Origin: Buxus sempervirens
Lineage: Eukaryota; Streptophyta; Magnoliopsida; Buxales; Buxaceae
Direction: 5' to 3'
Assembly (NCBI GenBank): GCA_947561395.2
Contig: OX387194.1
Span: forward strand, 20,632,048-20,696,047
DNA length: 64,000 nucleotides
The notes below the pieces were generated by a model. That model did no database searches. It was not told where the DNA came from and was given only the letters and a program-made list of their open reading frames with translations. Of this stretch, positions 1 through 10,900 are shown piece after piece; position 1 is the first letter of the stretch; each line of letters starts with the position of its first letter. Made by a program: the position numbers and the translations under genes.

Positions 1-1479
1 AAAAAAAAAACTAATTGTGATAATTGGTCTCAAATCAATGTTATATATCTTGCAATAGTACATATAACAAGGAGCAGCATGAATAAATAAATTGAAAATA
101 AAACGTAGGCATTAGATAACAATGTACTTATATAGTTCAATAAAGCCTTATTCTTATTTTTTTTTTCTTTGGTAAGCACTTGATCCTATAAATTAGTATC
201 AGAGCCTAGGTCACAGGGTCAAGTACCCAGAGAAAATTTTGTGGCTTGTATAGGTGTTGTGGTCCCAAAATTAGCCTAAGTTGCACATGTGTTAGGGGGT
301 AGGGTTCAATCCCCAAAAATGCATGCTATGGTTGTGGGAAGTGTATCGTTAGCCTACGATTCATAGGTGCTAAGAGGGATCCTGAAAGGTTGTGGGTTGA
401 GTCCAACCAAAGGGTCCTGAGAAGGCATGTTGCTATTGGCAAGTGGGTTGGTAGGTGTTGGCTTGTGGTCATAGGTGCAGGAGAGCAATTTTTTTGGGTG
501 TTAGGTCAAAGCCCAACATCCTACTAATGGTATAAAGAAATAAAGTTGCATTCTCACTAATAACTTAAATTATTGGTGCAATGGTAAGCACTTGATCCTA
601 CTAGCCCAAGAATATCCTCTTACAAAACAGAGGCAACCTGAGAAGGTAGTAGGTTTTTCCAAAAAACAAGAATAAAAATTGAAAACAAAATTAGCTAGTT
701 TTTCAGCCACTTTGTTGCATTCTATAAAAATCTTAGTGATATTAGCTACTTCAATCCTAGTGCTAAGGTGCCTAGTTTCTTTCATGCATTTTGAAATCTG
801 CCATAGAATATCAATGCTGTTTTTGCTAAGTATCAGTCTCAACTTCCAGCTTCTGATAGCCTATGTATAAGGTGAGTTTAAGTCTTTCAAAAAACGTAGT
901 AGCTTTTGTTGTCACATCCTTCTTTAATTAACATAAATTAACTAGGGACATAACAGTCACCAAACTATCCCGATATGTATTAACCTTCCTACATCGAGAC
1001 AGCTAGCCATCAGAATGCAATAACATAATACTATAATGGAACATGGAACAAGTTGTGCAACTAAGACAAAAGCAACAAATTCTACTATTCTCACAATATT
1101 TACAATACAGGTAAATTAAGGAATCATGAGCTCACAGCCTAGAACAAAATTCAAGTGACCATAAAACAAAATTCTTTTGCAATTATACTACTTCCTTTCC
1201 TGTAAAATCCCAATTATTTCTATAAAAATTGTCCTAAAACTTATTAGAATTAGGGTAATTTTAAAAACTAATTCCCCAATACCACAGATTAGACAACATT
1301 TCTTCTTCAATACCAGCTATGAACAATAAGTAAACAGATGAAAGGTTGAATTTATCTAGTCATTTTAATTGTCTATCTTTTTATTAATTTCCATCAAAAG
1401 ATAGTTTTGTCTAGTACTGTAGACATCCCAAATTACACAACAATATGAGAAAATAAAGGAAAATATTCAATTGAGATTT
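1..1479. other. Non-genic repeat-derived sequence
   Basis: I see no gene here. The words GGTAAGCACTTGATCCTA occur at 171 and 583; the second is preceded by TGGTGCAATGG, which resembles a tRNA A box, and GGGTTCAATCC near 302 resembles a degenerate B box, so part of 170-600 could be a decayed SINE. TATCAGAGCC at 198 is also the core of a copia primer-binding site. Neither reading is secure. The rest is AT-rich sequence without a long open frame. Confidence 0.35.
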
Positions 1480-3260
1480 GAAACATGTCAAAAAGGTTGA
1501 AAAACTGGTCAAACCTGTGCTGCCTGCATTAAATATGCATATGTGCCTTGACTGTATTTGATTTGCGGCTTATACTTGTTCGCATAGAGTATGCGGTCAA
1601 GGCATGACCGCAATATATATGCGGTAATGTGCAATTTTGTGCGAATTTGAAAATATTTGATTTTTGAGCCTTATTTACAATCTTACCTCTCTCTAGGAGA
1701 TTTGAGTTCCTTTTTTTTACCCTCCGTTAGTTTTCAGATTTACTCCTACTTATGTTTTGAAACTGAGTTGGAACATTATGGAACCCTATTTTGACATACC
1801 CTTGTGACCAACCATGCCCCTGGGTTTGCCTATAAATAGAGGGTCTCACCTCAAGCAAATGGCTGAGAATTGAAGCTAGAAGAACTCCAAGTGAAGAAGG
1901 GAACCCCTGCCTCTCTGCTTTCTCAAATCCAGGTAAGCCTCTTTCCCTTTTCTTTTCTGTTTTTAAATTCTAGGGTTAGTCCGATCTTCTACTTTTTCTG
2001 TAGAATAAGGCCTATTTTGTGTTTATAACCCCATGCCTAACTCCAAGTACCTTAAGCATTCTCTCTAGCCGTAAAACGTGAAGAGAGAGCTAGAGGAAAG
2101 GAGAATAGGAATGGATCCTTAGGATAGAACCCTGTGTTCTGATTTTTTTTTCCTTTCTGTAGAATAAGGCATGTTTTGTGTTTGTAACCCCATACCTAAC
2201 TCCAAGTATCTCAAGCATCCTCTCTAGTCGTAAAACGTGAAGAGAGAGCTAGGGGAAAAGGAGAACAGGAATGGATCCCTAGGTTAGAACCCTGTTATGT
2301 GATGATTTTCTATACCTTTTAGATTTTCTGTTTGTGGTGTTATTATTGATTTTTATTCTGAATCTGGAGGAATCTTATGGATCCATGCTGTTCATAGCAT
2401 GAAACCCTCTTTTCCTCCTAGAGATTTTGATTGTCTACACAACTACACCCACCACACCAATTTCTTTCTTTTGGTTATATTAGACTAGGATTTTGGATCT
2501 ACCATGATCAATATGGTAGATCTAAAATCAGAAGCCTTAAAATAACCTCTAGGGTTTCATGAGGTGATTTTTAAGTTGTTTTAATCTTGGAGAGAGGATC
2601 CTATGGTCTAAACTCTCCCTTTTTTTATGTTTTTCATCAACATGGGTGAATCTGGTTTAAATCTCTCAACTAATGAGAAATCTGGTCCAGATTTGTACCC
2701 TAAATAGTTCAAGTCTTTTCCTTCAAGGTATTTTTCAAATGATCTTAATTTTTATCATAGATTTCCAAGACTTCAATGATTTAATCTAAAGTTGGTTTAT
2801 TCAAGTTTTACTGTTGGTTTATTTTCTTTGATGATTATTTTAATTTTTATTCAATCACGAAGTCCTAGATATGGTGTATTCATATGAAGGGTCAAGAATT
2901 AATCGGATCATTCATATGGAAGAACCATACATCTTTTTATATTTTTTCTTTACTTCAAATCAAGTTTTACTTGCAAGCTTTCTTTCTAGCATGAACAATA
3001 CTTGGCAACCACCTTGTGTGGATGAATAGAGGTGCCTAACATCTTCCCCTATTCATAACTTAATCTCCTTACCCATTTCTGGTTTTTTATTTTATTTTAA
3101 AGTAGAGTTATTTTTACTCTAGTTTTGTTTTTTGTATTTTATTTGATTATTTTGGTGTCCATTCACACCTATAAAGGAATGATGGCGAATCCTTGGTTTT
3201 TTTTAATCCCATGTGAAGACTGGGAAGTCATTAAATTGATTTTGCATGTCTCACAAGTAG
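1480..3260 (+). mobile_element. Ty3/gypsy-type LTR relic (Tat/Ogre-like?)
   Basis: This non-coding stretch ends with a series of words that recurs, in the same order, at the end of the LTR at 41189-44806: GGTGCCTAACATCTTCCCC (3031), GTGTCCATTCACACC (about 3155) and GATGGCGAAT (3181), against GTGCCTAACACCTTCCC (44628), GTGTCCATCCACACC (44725) and GGTGGCGACTCC (44758). The shared order shows the two stretches are related. Assignment to the Tat/Ogre side of gypsy rests on my memory of such LTRs. Outer borders are not defined and no coding domain is attached. Confidence 0.4.
1997..2303. repeat. Two-copy tandem duplication, period 159 bp
   Basis: Two direct copies (1997-2155 and 2156 to about 2303) both begin with TCTGTAGAATAAGGC, contain CGTAAAACGTGAAGAGAGAG and end near AGAACCCTGT. 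They differ by scattered substitutions, so the duplication is not recent. It lies inside the LTR-like relic. Confidence 0.85.
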
Positions 3261-3305
3261 TCATTCCCTAATAACCAATAAGATTCTCATTTTCTTTTTT
3301 GCTTT

Positions 3306-3482
3306 CCATAATTTTTTTATCAGGAATTTTTGTAGAGACAATCAAGTTACTTTTATTGTCACAAATAATAAATAGCTCAAATTACTTCATATTCCATAAT
3401 TTCTTTATCAGGAATTTTTGTAGGACAATTAAGTTACTTTATTGTCACAAATAATAAATAGCTCAAAGCACTTCATATTCAA
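3306..3482. repeat. Two-copy tandem duplication, period 88 bp
   Basis: Two adjacent copies begin CCATAATTT at 3306 and 3394. Both contain TCAGGAATTTTTGTAG and end with AATAAATAGCTCAAA followed by CTTCATATTC. Only a few differences separate them. Confidence 0.85.
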
Positions 3483-3703
3483 ATCTCCTCCCCCTAATCA
3501 CTTTATTCATAATTTCTTATGCCAAAATATTTACTGGTGCACTTTATTCAACTACCTTTTTTCAAATTCATGCATTTACATAAGTTTACTCTCATCATAA
3601 CCATTGACCCTTTTCATGGACAAAAGTAATTTCATCCATAAGGGATTTAGCTTTTAACTTGTTGTCATCCACCATCTTGATCTTCCAACCCATAGTTGTT
3701 ACT

Positions 3704-4120
3704 AGGGGTGCAACACGGGTTGGTTCGGCTCGAGTTGAGGTTAACCCAAGACCAAACAGAATATATTTGCAATCAACCCAAACTGAATTGAAGACAGAGA
3801 ATATAAAATTGAAAACCCGACCAAGAATATGAGATCAATTCAGTTCGGTTTGGTTCAAGTTAGACCAATACATGCTTGTCCTCAAAGTTTTAAATGCATA
3901 TTTTCAGAGTTTAATACATATATATATATATAACTAACATTAAGTTGATTCGGTTCAGTTTAGACAAATATATGAATTTGGTCCGGTTTTGATTCAGTTG
4001 AACTTAGCATCCAATCTAAAACTGAACTAACTAAATTTGGTTTAGAGATCTTGAGACTGTGAAACCGAACGACAAACCGAACCGAAGTCAGTCCAGTTTT
4101 AACCTGAGTTGCACCCGTAC
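3704..4120. mobile_element. 417-bp MITE, hAT-like
   Basis: Inverted ends AGGGGTGCAAC and GTTGCACCCGTAC bound a non-coding 417-bp unit rich in GGTTCGG and CCGAACC words on opposite arms. Flanking 8-bp repeats TTGTTACT (3696-3703) and TTGTTAGT (4121-4128) differ at one base. Eight-base duplications and this style of terminus fit a non-autonomous hAT element. The superfamily is inferred, since no transposase is encoded. Confidence 0.6.
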
Positions 4121-4144
4121 TTGTTAGTAAGGAGTTGTTATTGA

Positions 4145-4169
4145 CCATTACCAAAAAAAAAAAAAAAAG
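4145..4169 (+). mobile_element. Poly(A)-tail micro-insertion, + orientation
   Basis: A 25-bp insert (CCATTACC followed by a run of A) is bracketed by perfect 14-bp direct repeats GGAGTTGTTATTGA at 4131-4144 and 4170-4183. A long direct repeat next to a poly(A) run is the signature of LINE-type target-primed reverse transcription. Almost nothing but the extreme 3' end of the copied RNA is present. Confidence 0.65.
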
Positions 4170-4206
4170 GGAGTTGTTATTGATGTCCTCCGCATCTTTC
4201 ATGCAC

Positions 4207-4229
4207 TGTTTTTTTTTTTTTTGGTAGTG
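4207..4229 (-). mobile_element. Poly(A)-tail micro-insertion, - orientation
   Basis: A 23-bp insert, TG followed by a T run and GGTAGTG (on the other strand CACTACC followed by A's), is bracketed by 13-bp direct repeats ATCTTTCATGCAC at 4194-4206 and 4230-4242. The ACC-poly(A) end matches the insertion at 4145-4169 in opposite orientation, which suggests the same kind of source RNA. Confidence 0.65.
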
Positions 4230-4429
4230 ATCTTTCATGCACTTCCTCCGCCTTATCCATTATTGGAGTTTTCAAACCGTGGCCCACGCTACAGTTTCCC
4301 AATCAGAATCTACAGAAATATCCTGAATGAACGGTTGCCTTTTGAGTACCACCGTACTTATCTAAAAACTGTCGCACAATATCAGCGTTCTTTAAGAAAA
4401 CAGAGCAGGCCCTTCTGTCTCACGTGGAG

Positions 4430-4921
4430 AATCTGATAAACTTCTGTCAAGTCTCGCGAAATCAACGGCCCCGATTCCATCGTCCACGGCTCTATCCGAT
4501 CCGAAGGGACGACCGAATGCGGACTTTGCTTCAGCCGTCAGAGTATACTGAGATATAATCCGAAGCGAGAGCTCGCAGACTCTGTGTTTCTCGTTGAGCC
4601 GATTGCGTCTTCGAATCGTCTATTTCGTTGAACTTTCTTAGCTTCTCTCAGGTTCTCTGTTTCTCGCTTTTTTGTTGTTTCTGTTTTTTTTCCTCGCTCA
4701 TCTGATTTGTTGATCGTTCTTTCGTGATCGTTTTTGTTACTGAAACCTGAACTGAATCCGCGTTTGTCTTTAGATCTGAGACGGCTTTTCAGATCAATGA
4801 TTTGTGTAGCGGCGACGTTTTGTTGGTTTGGTTAGAAATCTGATTGGAAAAGTGGTTTTGGTGTTTCAGATCTGTGAAGCTTGGGTTCGTTTTTTGGGGT
4901 TTTGATTGGGAGTCGTCGAAA
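4430..4921 (+). promoter_or_regulatory. Probable CBP60B promoter and 5' UTR
   Basis: GC content rises sharply from about 4440 and the sequence changes from repeat debris to CT-rich leader typical of plant 5' UTRs (TCTGTGTTTCTCGTTGAGCC near 4580). A TATA-like ATATAAT lies at about 4552, so transcription could start near 4580. A leader intron is possible: CTCTCAG followed by GTTCTCTG near 4650 would be the donor and TGGTGTTTCAG near 4869 the acceptor. All boundaries are inferred from composition and splice-like words only. Confidence 0.4.
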
Positions 4922-7900
4922 ATGCAGAGGCAGACCAGGTTTATGGAAAGATCGAATAGTATGAAGAGGGATAAGCGAGGGTTGGAACCCAGTGAAGCTG
5001 AAGAAGGGCAGCCGGAGAGGAAGAGGCCGGCTCTCGCTAGGTAATTTTCTCATTTACAATTTGTTGATGTTTTACGTTTTTATATTATTTTTGGGGTTAA
5101 TTTCGTTTTTATTGACAAGAAAATGGAGTTGCAAAGAAAAAAAATTAAAACTTTTCGCGTGTAACTGAAGTGGCTTTAGCTAATCATTAGGCGTTGCTTC
5201 TACTTGAACTTGGAATTTCTTTATGAGATATGTTTAATCTTCTAAAGGATTTCAAAATATACATCGGAATATGACATTGTGTGTTGTGATTTTTGAAGAA
5301 TCTGGAAGTGCATTTTTTCTGTTCTGAACGTAGTAACATCGGCTGATTATTTGTAAAATTTGGGACTGAGCTTAGAGTTCTGAACTCGTTTGTCTGGCTG
5401 TTTATGTATTATAGCAAGTGATGGAACTTATGGGGTTTCGAAGTAACATATTTTGCAGGGGAGTTTGTTTGACTATTAATATCTTGTTCATCATCACTAA
5501 GGTGCTGTTACTCATTCTATAAGAAGTTACTTTGCTGTCACTTGTAAGTGATTGATGAGGTCAAGACACGTGGTCATAAATGCATGGGCTGAAGTGCCAA
5601 GGTTAAGGTTGAGTCAGCCTTGCAAATCGTCGAAGCTGCCGTTACAACCATTTGTTTGGTTTACCCCATGGAGAAGGGGTGAAGACATGTATGGCATGAA
5701 AGAGAAGGTGACAGAGAATTGCAGGTTGGAGACCCTATAGAACTTATACATGAATTTGAGGTTTCTAAAATATTCCTACTGATACCAGATATTGGGGTAT
5801 TTGTATTTAAGCTGGACTGTATTACTAAGGTCAATGCCTGTTGAAATCTGATCACACGGTTGGCGAGATTCAATGTCTGCCGGGATTCTATGGCACAATA
5901 TTGAAGAGTCTCCCTATGCCAAGCATAGAGTGTCTTAAGTTTTAGAAACTATGTTATTATTTGTTAGTTGATGTAATCAATAGGCAAGGTGCCAGCTAGA
6001 ATCGAGCATCCTATCTTGTTGATGGTCAACCAATTTACTATGTTGACTGGGGCTTCTGTTGTGGTGTGAATTCTCTTCAGCATAAATCATATTGCTGCTC
6101 TAAGGAGAATGGGAGACTTTTTCAGGAACACAAAAAATTCAGGATACATCGCGACGAGTTTGTGAGAATGGGCATTATGGGTTATGGTATGTTTCTCTGA
6201 TGTAGCTTAAGAATATAGGATGGAATTCTCAAGCTAGGATACCCAGGAATTTAGAACAGAAAACTTAAGAGGAAAAAGAACTAAGGAAAGGCATCTCACC
6301 CCCCAAGTTCTTGGCTTCTCACCTTGAGCTTAAACTAAGGAATCTCTCCTTGAACAATTGATTTGCTGTATAATTCTCTAATAATCCATTATGAAACTAT
6401 TCCCCTTTTTTATAGAGGTTACAAAACTTCCTATAAAGGAATAATAGAAACTTTCTAAAGTTGAAATAGAAATATTTCAACTCTCTTAATACTAAAACAA
6501 AATATAGAAACTTTCCTAAAACTGAAATAGGAAACAATCAAAATAAGAAACTATAGCTACCTTCCTAAACTGAAATAGAAAATAGAAAGTCTTTCCTAAT
6601 ATTGAAATAGGAAACTGTTAGAATAGGAAACTATTGAAACAAGAAACTTTTTGGAAACAAAATCTCTAGACAGCTTGTAGCTTTATTTGGTAGTTTATAA
6701 ATATCTCCTGCATCAATTTCCTCTCTCCTTCATGAGACTCGGCTCCGACGAGTATAAGGAAATGTATCGCTCATAAAGATCAGGAGCTTGATTTTGCCAT
6801 TCCGTTGTAGTAATCTAGGAACAATCAAACACTGGATGCCCTTTCCACTTTACTAGAAACTTCTAATAACCACCTTTACGAGTGGTAACAATTTGATCAT
6901 CCAAAATATCTTCAATTTCTTCCTTTTGTTGTTGAACAACTGGAACTCATGGATGTGTTGTGCTTGTTGAACTTCCATCATCTCCATAGTAGTGTGTAAG
7001 GTTCGTCATATTAAAGGTTGGGTTGATTTGCACACCATCAAGTAGCTTCAAAAATAATGCAGGAAAACATACCCTTGAAAAGATTGGAGTCTCACCAAAG
7101 TTTACTAGGGCTTGGAAATGGAGTTTCACAATAACCAATAAATGGATCCTTGAAAGAATTGGAGTCTCATCAACCTTTAACAAGGATTGATAGCGGAGTC
7201 TCACCACTATTAGGTAATGGAGTCTCACCATTACCGGAGAATTAGAGGAGTCTCACCTCAATAAAAACATGATTGAGTTTTTTGATACTACGTTTTGATA
7301 CCAACTGATGTAGTTTAAGAATATAAGATGGAATTTTTAAGCTAGGATACCCAAGAATTTAGAACAGAAAACTTAAGAGGAAAAAAAACCAAGGGAAGGC
7401 ATCTCACCCCCCAAGCTCTTGGCTTTTCAACTTGAGCTTAGACTAAGGAATCTTTCCTTCAACAATTGATTTGCTGTATAATTCTTTAATGATCCATTAT
7501 GAAACTATTCCCCTTTTTTATAGAGGTTACAAAACTTCCTATAAAGGAATAATAGAAACTTTCTAAAGTTGAAATAGAAATATTTCAACTCTCTTAATAC
7601 TAAAACAAAATATAGAAACTTCCCTAAAACTGAAATAGGAAACAATCAAAATAAGAAACTATAGCTACCTTCCTAAACTGAAATAGAAAATAGAAAGTCT
7701 TTCCTAATATTGAAATAGGAAATTGTTGGAATAGGAAACTATTGAAACAAGATACATTTTGGAAACAAAATCACTAGACAGCTTGTAGCTTTATTTGGTA
7801 GTTTCTAAATATCTCCTGCATCATTCTCCTTGTATAGCTGGATTCAATAGTGCTGTGTGAGTTCATGGTTCGACTTTTGAGCTGATAATTAAATGAAGGA

Positions 7901-10900
7901 TTCTTTATCAAATATGCTTTAGTGCTTGTTGCATTGGTAGCATTTGTTGCTTTGTATTTTGTTCTTGATGAATGTATTGTTAGTTTCTGATTGTTTCCCT
8001 ATAAGTTTATTCACTAGAAGTCATTGTTTTAAGTGTATTTAGAAGTTGTTGTTTCCCTTTTCTATTTCCCTTTTGTCTTCCCTCCCCCATTGCCTTTACA
8101 AAATTTCTTCTATTTTAATATTTTTAAGCTGCTTTAATGATCAATTTTTTGACAAGTACTAGTAATTGACTTTTCTTCTTTAAAGCTTGCAAAAATGTTC
8201 TCTTAAGTTTTTGTGGTATGTTCAGTTCCTTTGGTTACTTTTTGATCTTGTTCTTGTTATTGGAGAAATTTATTTGTCAATTGCCAGCTTGTTAAATTGC
8301 TAACTATCTGTGAGTATTGGTACTGTATTGTGCCTTGGCACATAGTCGTCATGTGTGTGTGTGTGCTTGTGTGATACTGTTTATTGAAATATAGATATTT
8401 GTGCAGTGTGATTGTGGAAGCTCTCAAGGTGGATAGTCTACAGAAACTTTGTTCGTCATTGGAGCCTATTCTTCGTAGAGTTGTAAGATAGATATCTCTG
8501 CATTTTGGCATTATTTTTTTTCCTTTTCCTTCATGAAGGATTTGGGATGATTTTCATGCTTCATATATCTGATTAATACATCTGCAAGGAATATTTTTCT
8601 TACTCTTATTGCATTTTAAAACTTTTATTACACTTGATTTGCAGTTAAAGGTCATATTTAGTTTGTGCTTAACCATTATTTTATATTATATATGATGGTT
8701 TACAATGGTTTTGGCTATTATCTTTATTTGTATAGGGATAATCTTCCATAGTTTTGTAGATTAATCTCTTAAGTCCTACCGGACATCATATTTACACACC
8801 AGAACTTTTGTGTATTTTGCATCGACACCTGTGCTTAAGGATTTTAGCATACGGTTTGGATCCTGCTACATCCTTTTTAATCCATGCTTTTTTATCAATG
8901 ATTTGTTGAAATTTTTTTTATACATGTATAACAAATAAAAGCGAGGAGAAAAACTTTCTTCTAATCTACTATTACAATATATGTGCTTTTCATCCATATA
9001 AAAGTTTTTTAATATTGAAAATACTGAATTATTCCTTCCAACTTTCAGCTGCACAGAAAGCTGGAAATCGCAGTTTATTTGTAAAATACATGCCTTCCCT
9101 TCTCTCATTCTCAATCTTCCTTTATTGTGTGGTTGTTTTGGTTATTGTTCTTTATTTGGGGAATAATGGAAATCAGGATGGAGGACACAGTAGTCTTTGT
9201 TTGGCTGCAAATATTTTAAAGTGCACTATAAGTATTGCTGCGGACTTTGAAGCTAATTTTTTATTAACTTATTTGAGTTTATCAATGTTGACATGTTTGT
9301 GCTGATTTGTTGGTCTATAATTGTTTTCTAAATGGGTCAGTTAAGAAGTGGAAAACTTCTTCAACAATAACATTGATGGAAGTCAAAAACTTCAGCCTAG
9401 TTTTATTTCTTGACCTCTTGTTCATACATAGGATGAGTATTTTGTAGCCAAATTTCAGGAAATCACCAATTTGTATTGGAGAACATCTGAACTAATTCAG
9501 TCATGCTGAAGCCTTGTTGAGTGGTGATTAGCTCAGTGATCTACGGAAAACTTAAGTTGGTTCAAACAAAAGTACACTGTTTTTATAGGCTTAAGTTGCT
9601 GCGTAAATTTTCTATAAACCAATGTTTTCAAAGCTAGTGTCAAGTGAGGCCTTGGTCGTTAAACAAAGTAGGAAAATCGAGGCATGCTTTGTGACCCTCA
9701 CAAGCAAGTTAATCTGTATAAAAAAAAAATACAAAATTTATCCAAAAACAATAAAATAAAAATTGAATTAAAAGATGTTGGATTTATTTAAATCAGTATT
9801 GGTTTTTTTTTTCTTTTTTTTAATCCTAGTTTTATCTAAATAATCATTCATATTTTTTACTCTTAATTTCATTTAAGTAATCGTTAATATTTTTTTGCTC
9901 TCCGCTTGCGGGGGTGAGGCTGCATAGATCAGACCTTGTGCAGTGGCATGAGCTCTGTGTACTAGGCTAGACCTTTTAACCTTGGGTAGGGATAGAGATG
10001 ATATTTTTTTTTAGTATTTAACATTAATTTTCTTGCAATGCCATGCTTATGAGGCATGAGCCTCAAACGTGCCTCATGAAAATATCAAACCTATGAGAGG
10101 CTTATGTTGAGGCTTATATCTCATTAATATTGTATGCATAAGGTATGAAACTTAGGGCATCATCATCATCATAAGCCAATTCTCAATGAAGTGGGGTCGG
10201 TGCCTCTCCACCCCATTCCATAAAAAATCATATCTTCTATTAATTTATATTCATATAAGTCTTATTTTATTAACTATATCCATGTCTTTTTAGGTATTCA
10301 TCTAGATCTTGTAGGCCCTTCAATATACATCGTGTTACACCTTACAGGTGCATCTTTAGGTCTTTGCTTTGCATGTCCAAATCACCTTAACCTATTCTCC
10401 TCAATCTTATCCAAATGCATGCTATGCCTAACCACTTTGGGATATCTTCATTTCTTGTTGTCTTTTCAAATTTTGCCACATGTCTATTTTAGCATATTTA
10501 TTTTGGTAATATCTTCTAAACATGTTGTTGCTTTGCCACCCAACATTCTGTAGCATACGACATAGCTTGTCTTGTTGTACATAGACATAGACCTAGATTT
10601 TCTATTGGGTTGGGTCGTACCAGCATATTATTTTATATTTGGATCCATGGAACATGTATTTGAATGTCTTGTTTAAACTATGATCCGGGTTATACATTTA
10701 GAAGTATGGTCTTCATAGCAAGTTATTGGGTTCTTCTAGGTCGGTAAGGGATTATTTTTTGCACCCTCTCTTTTGGGTATCATATTGTATTATTCTTGCT
10801 TTTTATGTTTATATATATGCATCATTAATGATTTAAGGGGGAAAAAAAAACATAGCGGGACTAATTTTTTTTTTTTTTTTTTTGATCAGTAATAGAAATA

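Noticed and set aside
170-600. Possible tRNA-derived SINE or copia primer-site remnant
   Set aside because: A- and B-box-like words are degenerate, their spacing does not fit a tRNA, and no target duplication was found; left as unclassified repeat.
9015-9305. 96-codon hydrophobic + strand frame in CBP60B intron 2
   Set aside because: T-rich intron sequence commonly gives such Leu/Phe/Val-rich frames; no independent support for a gene.
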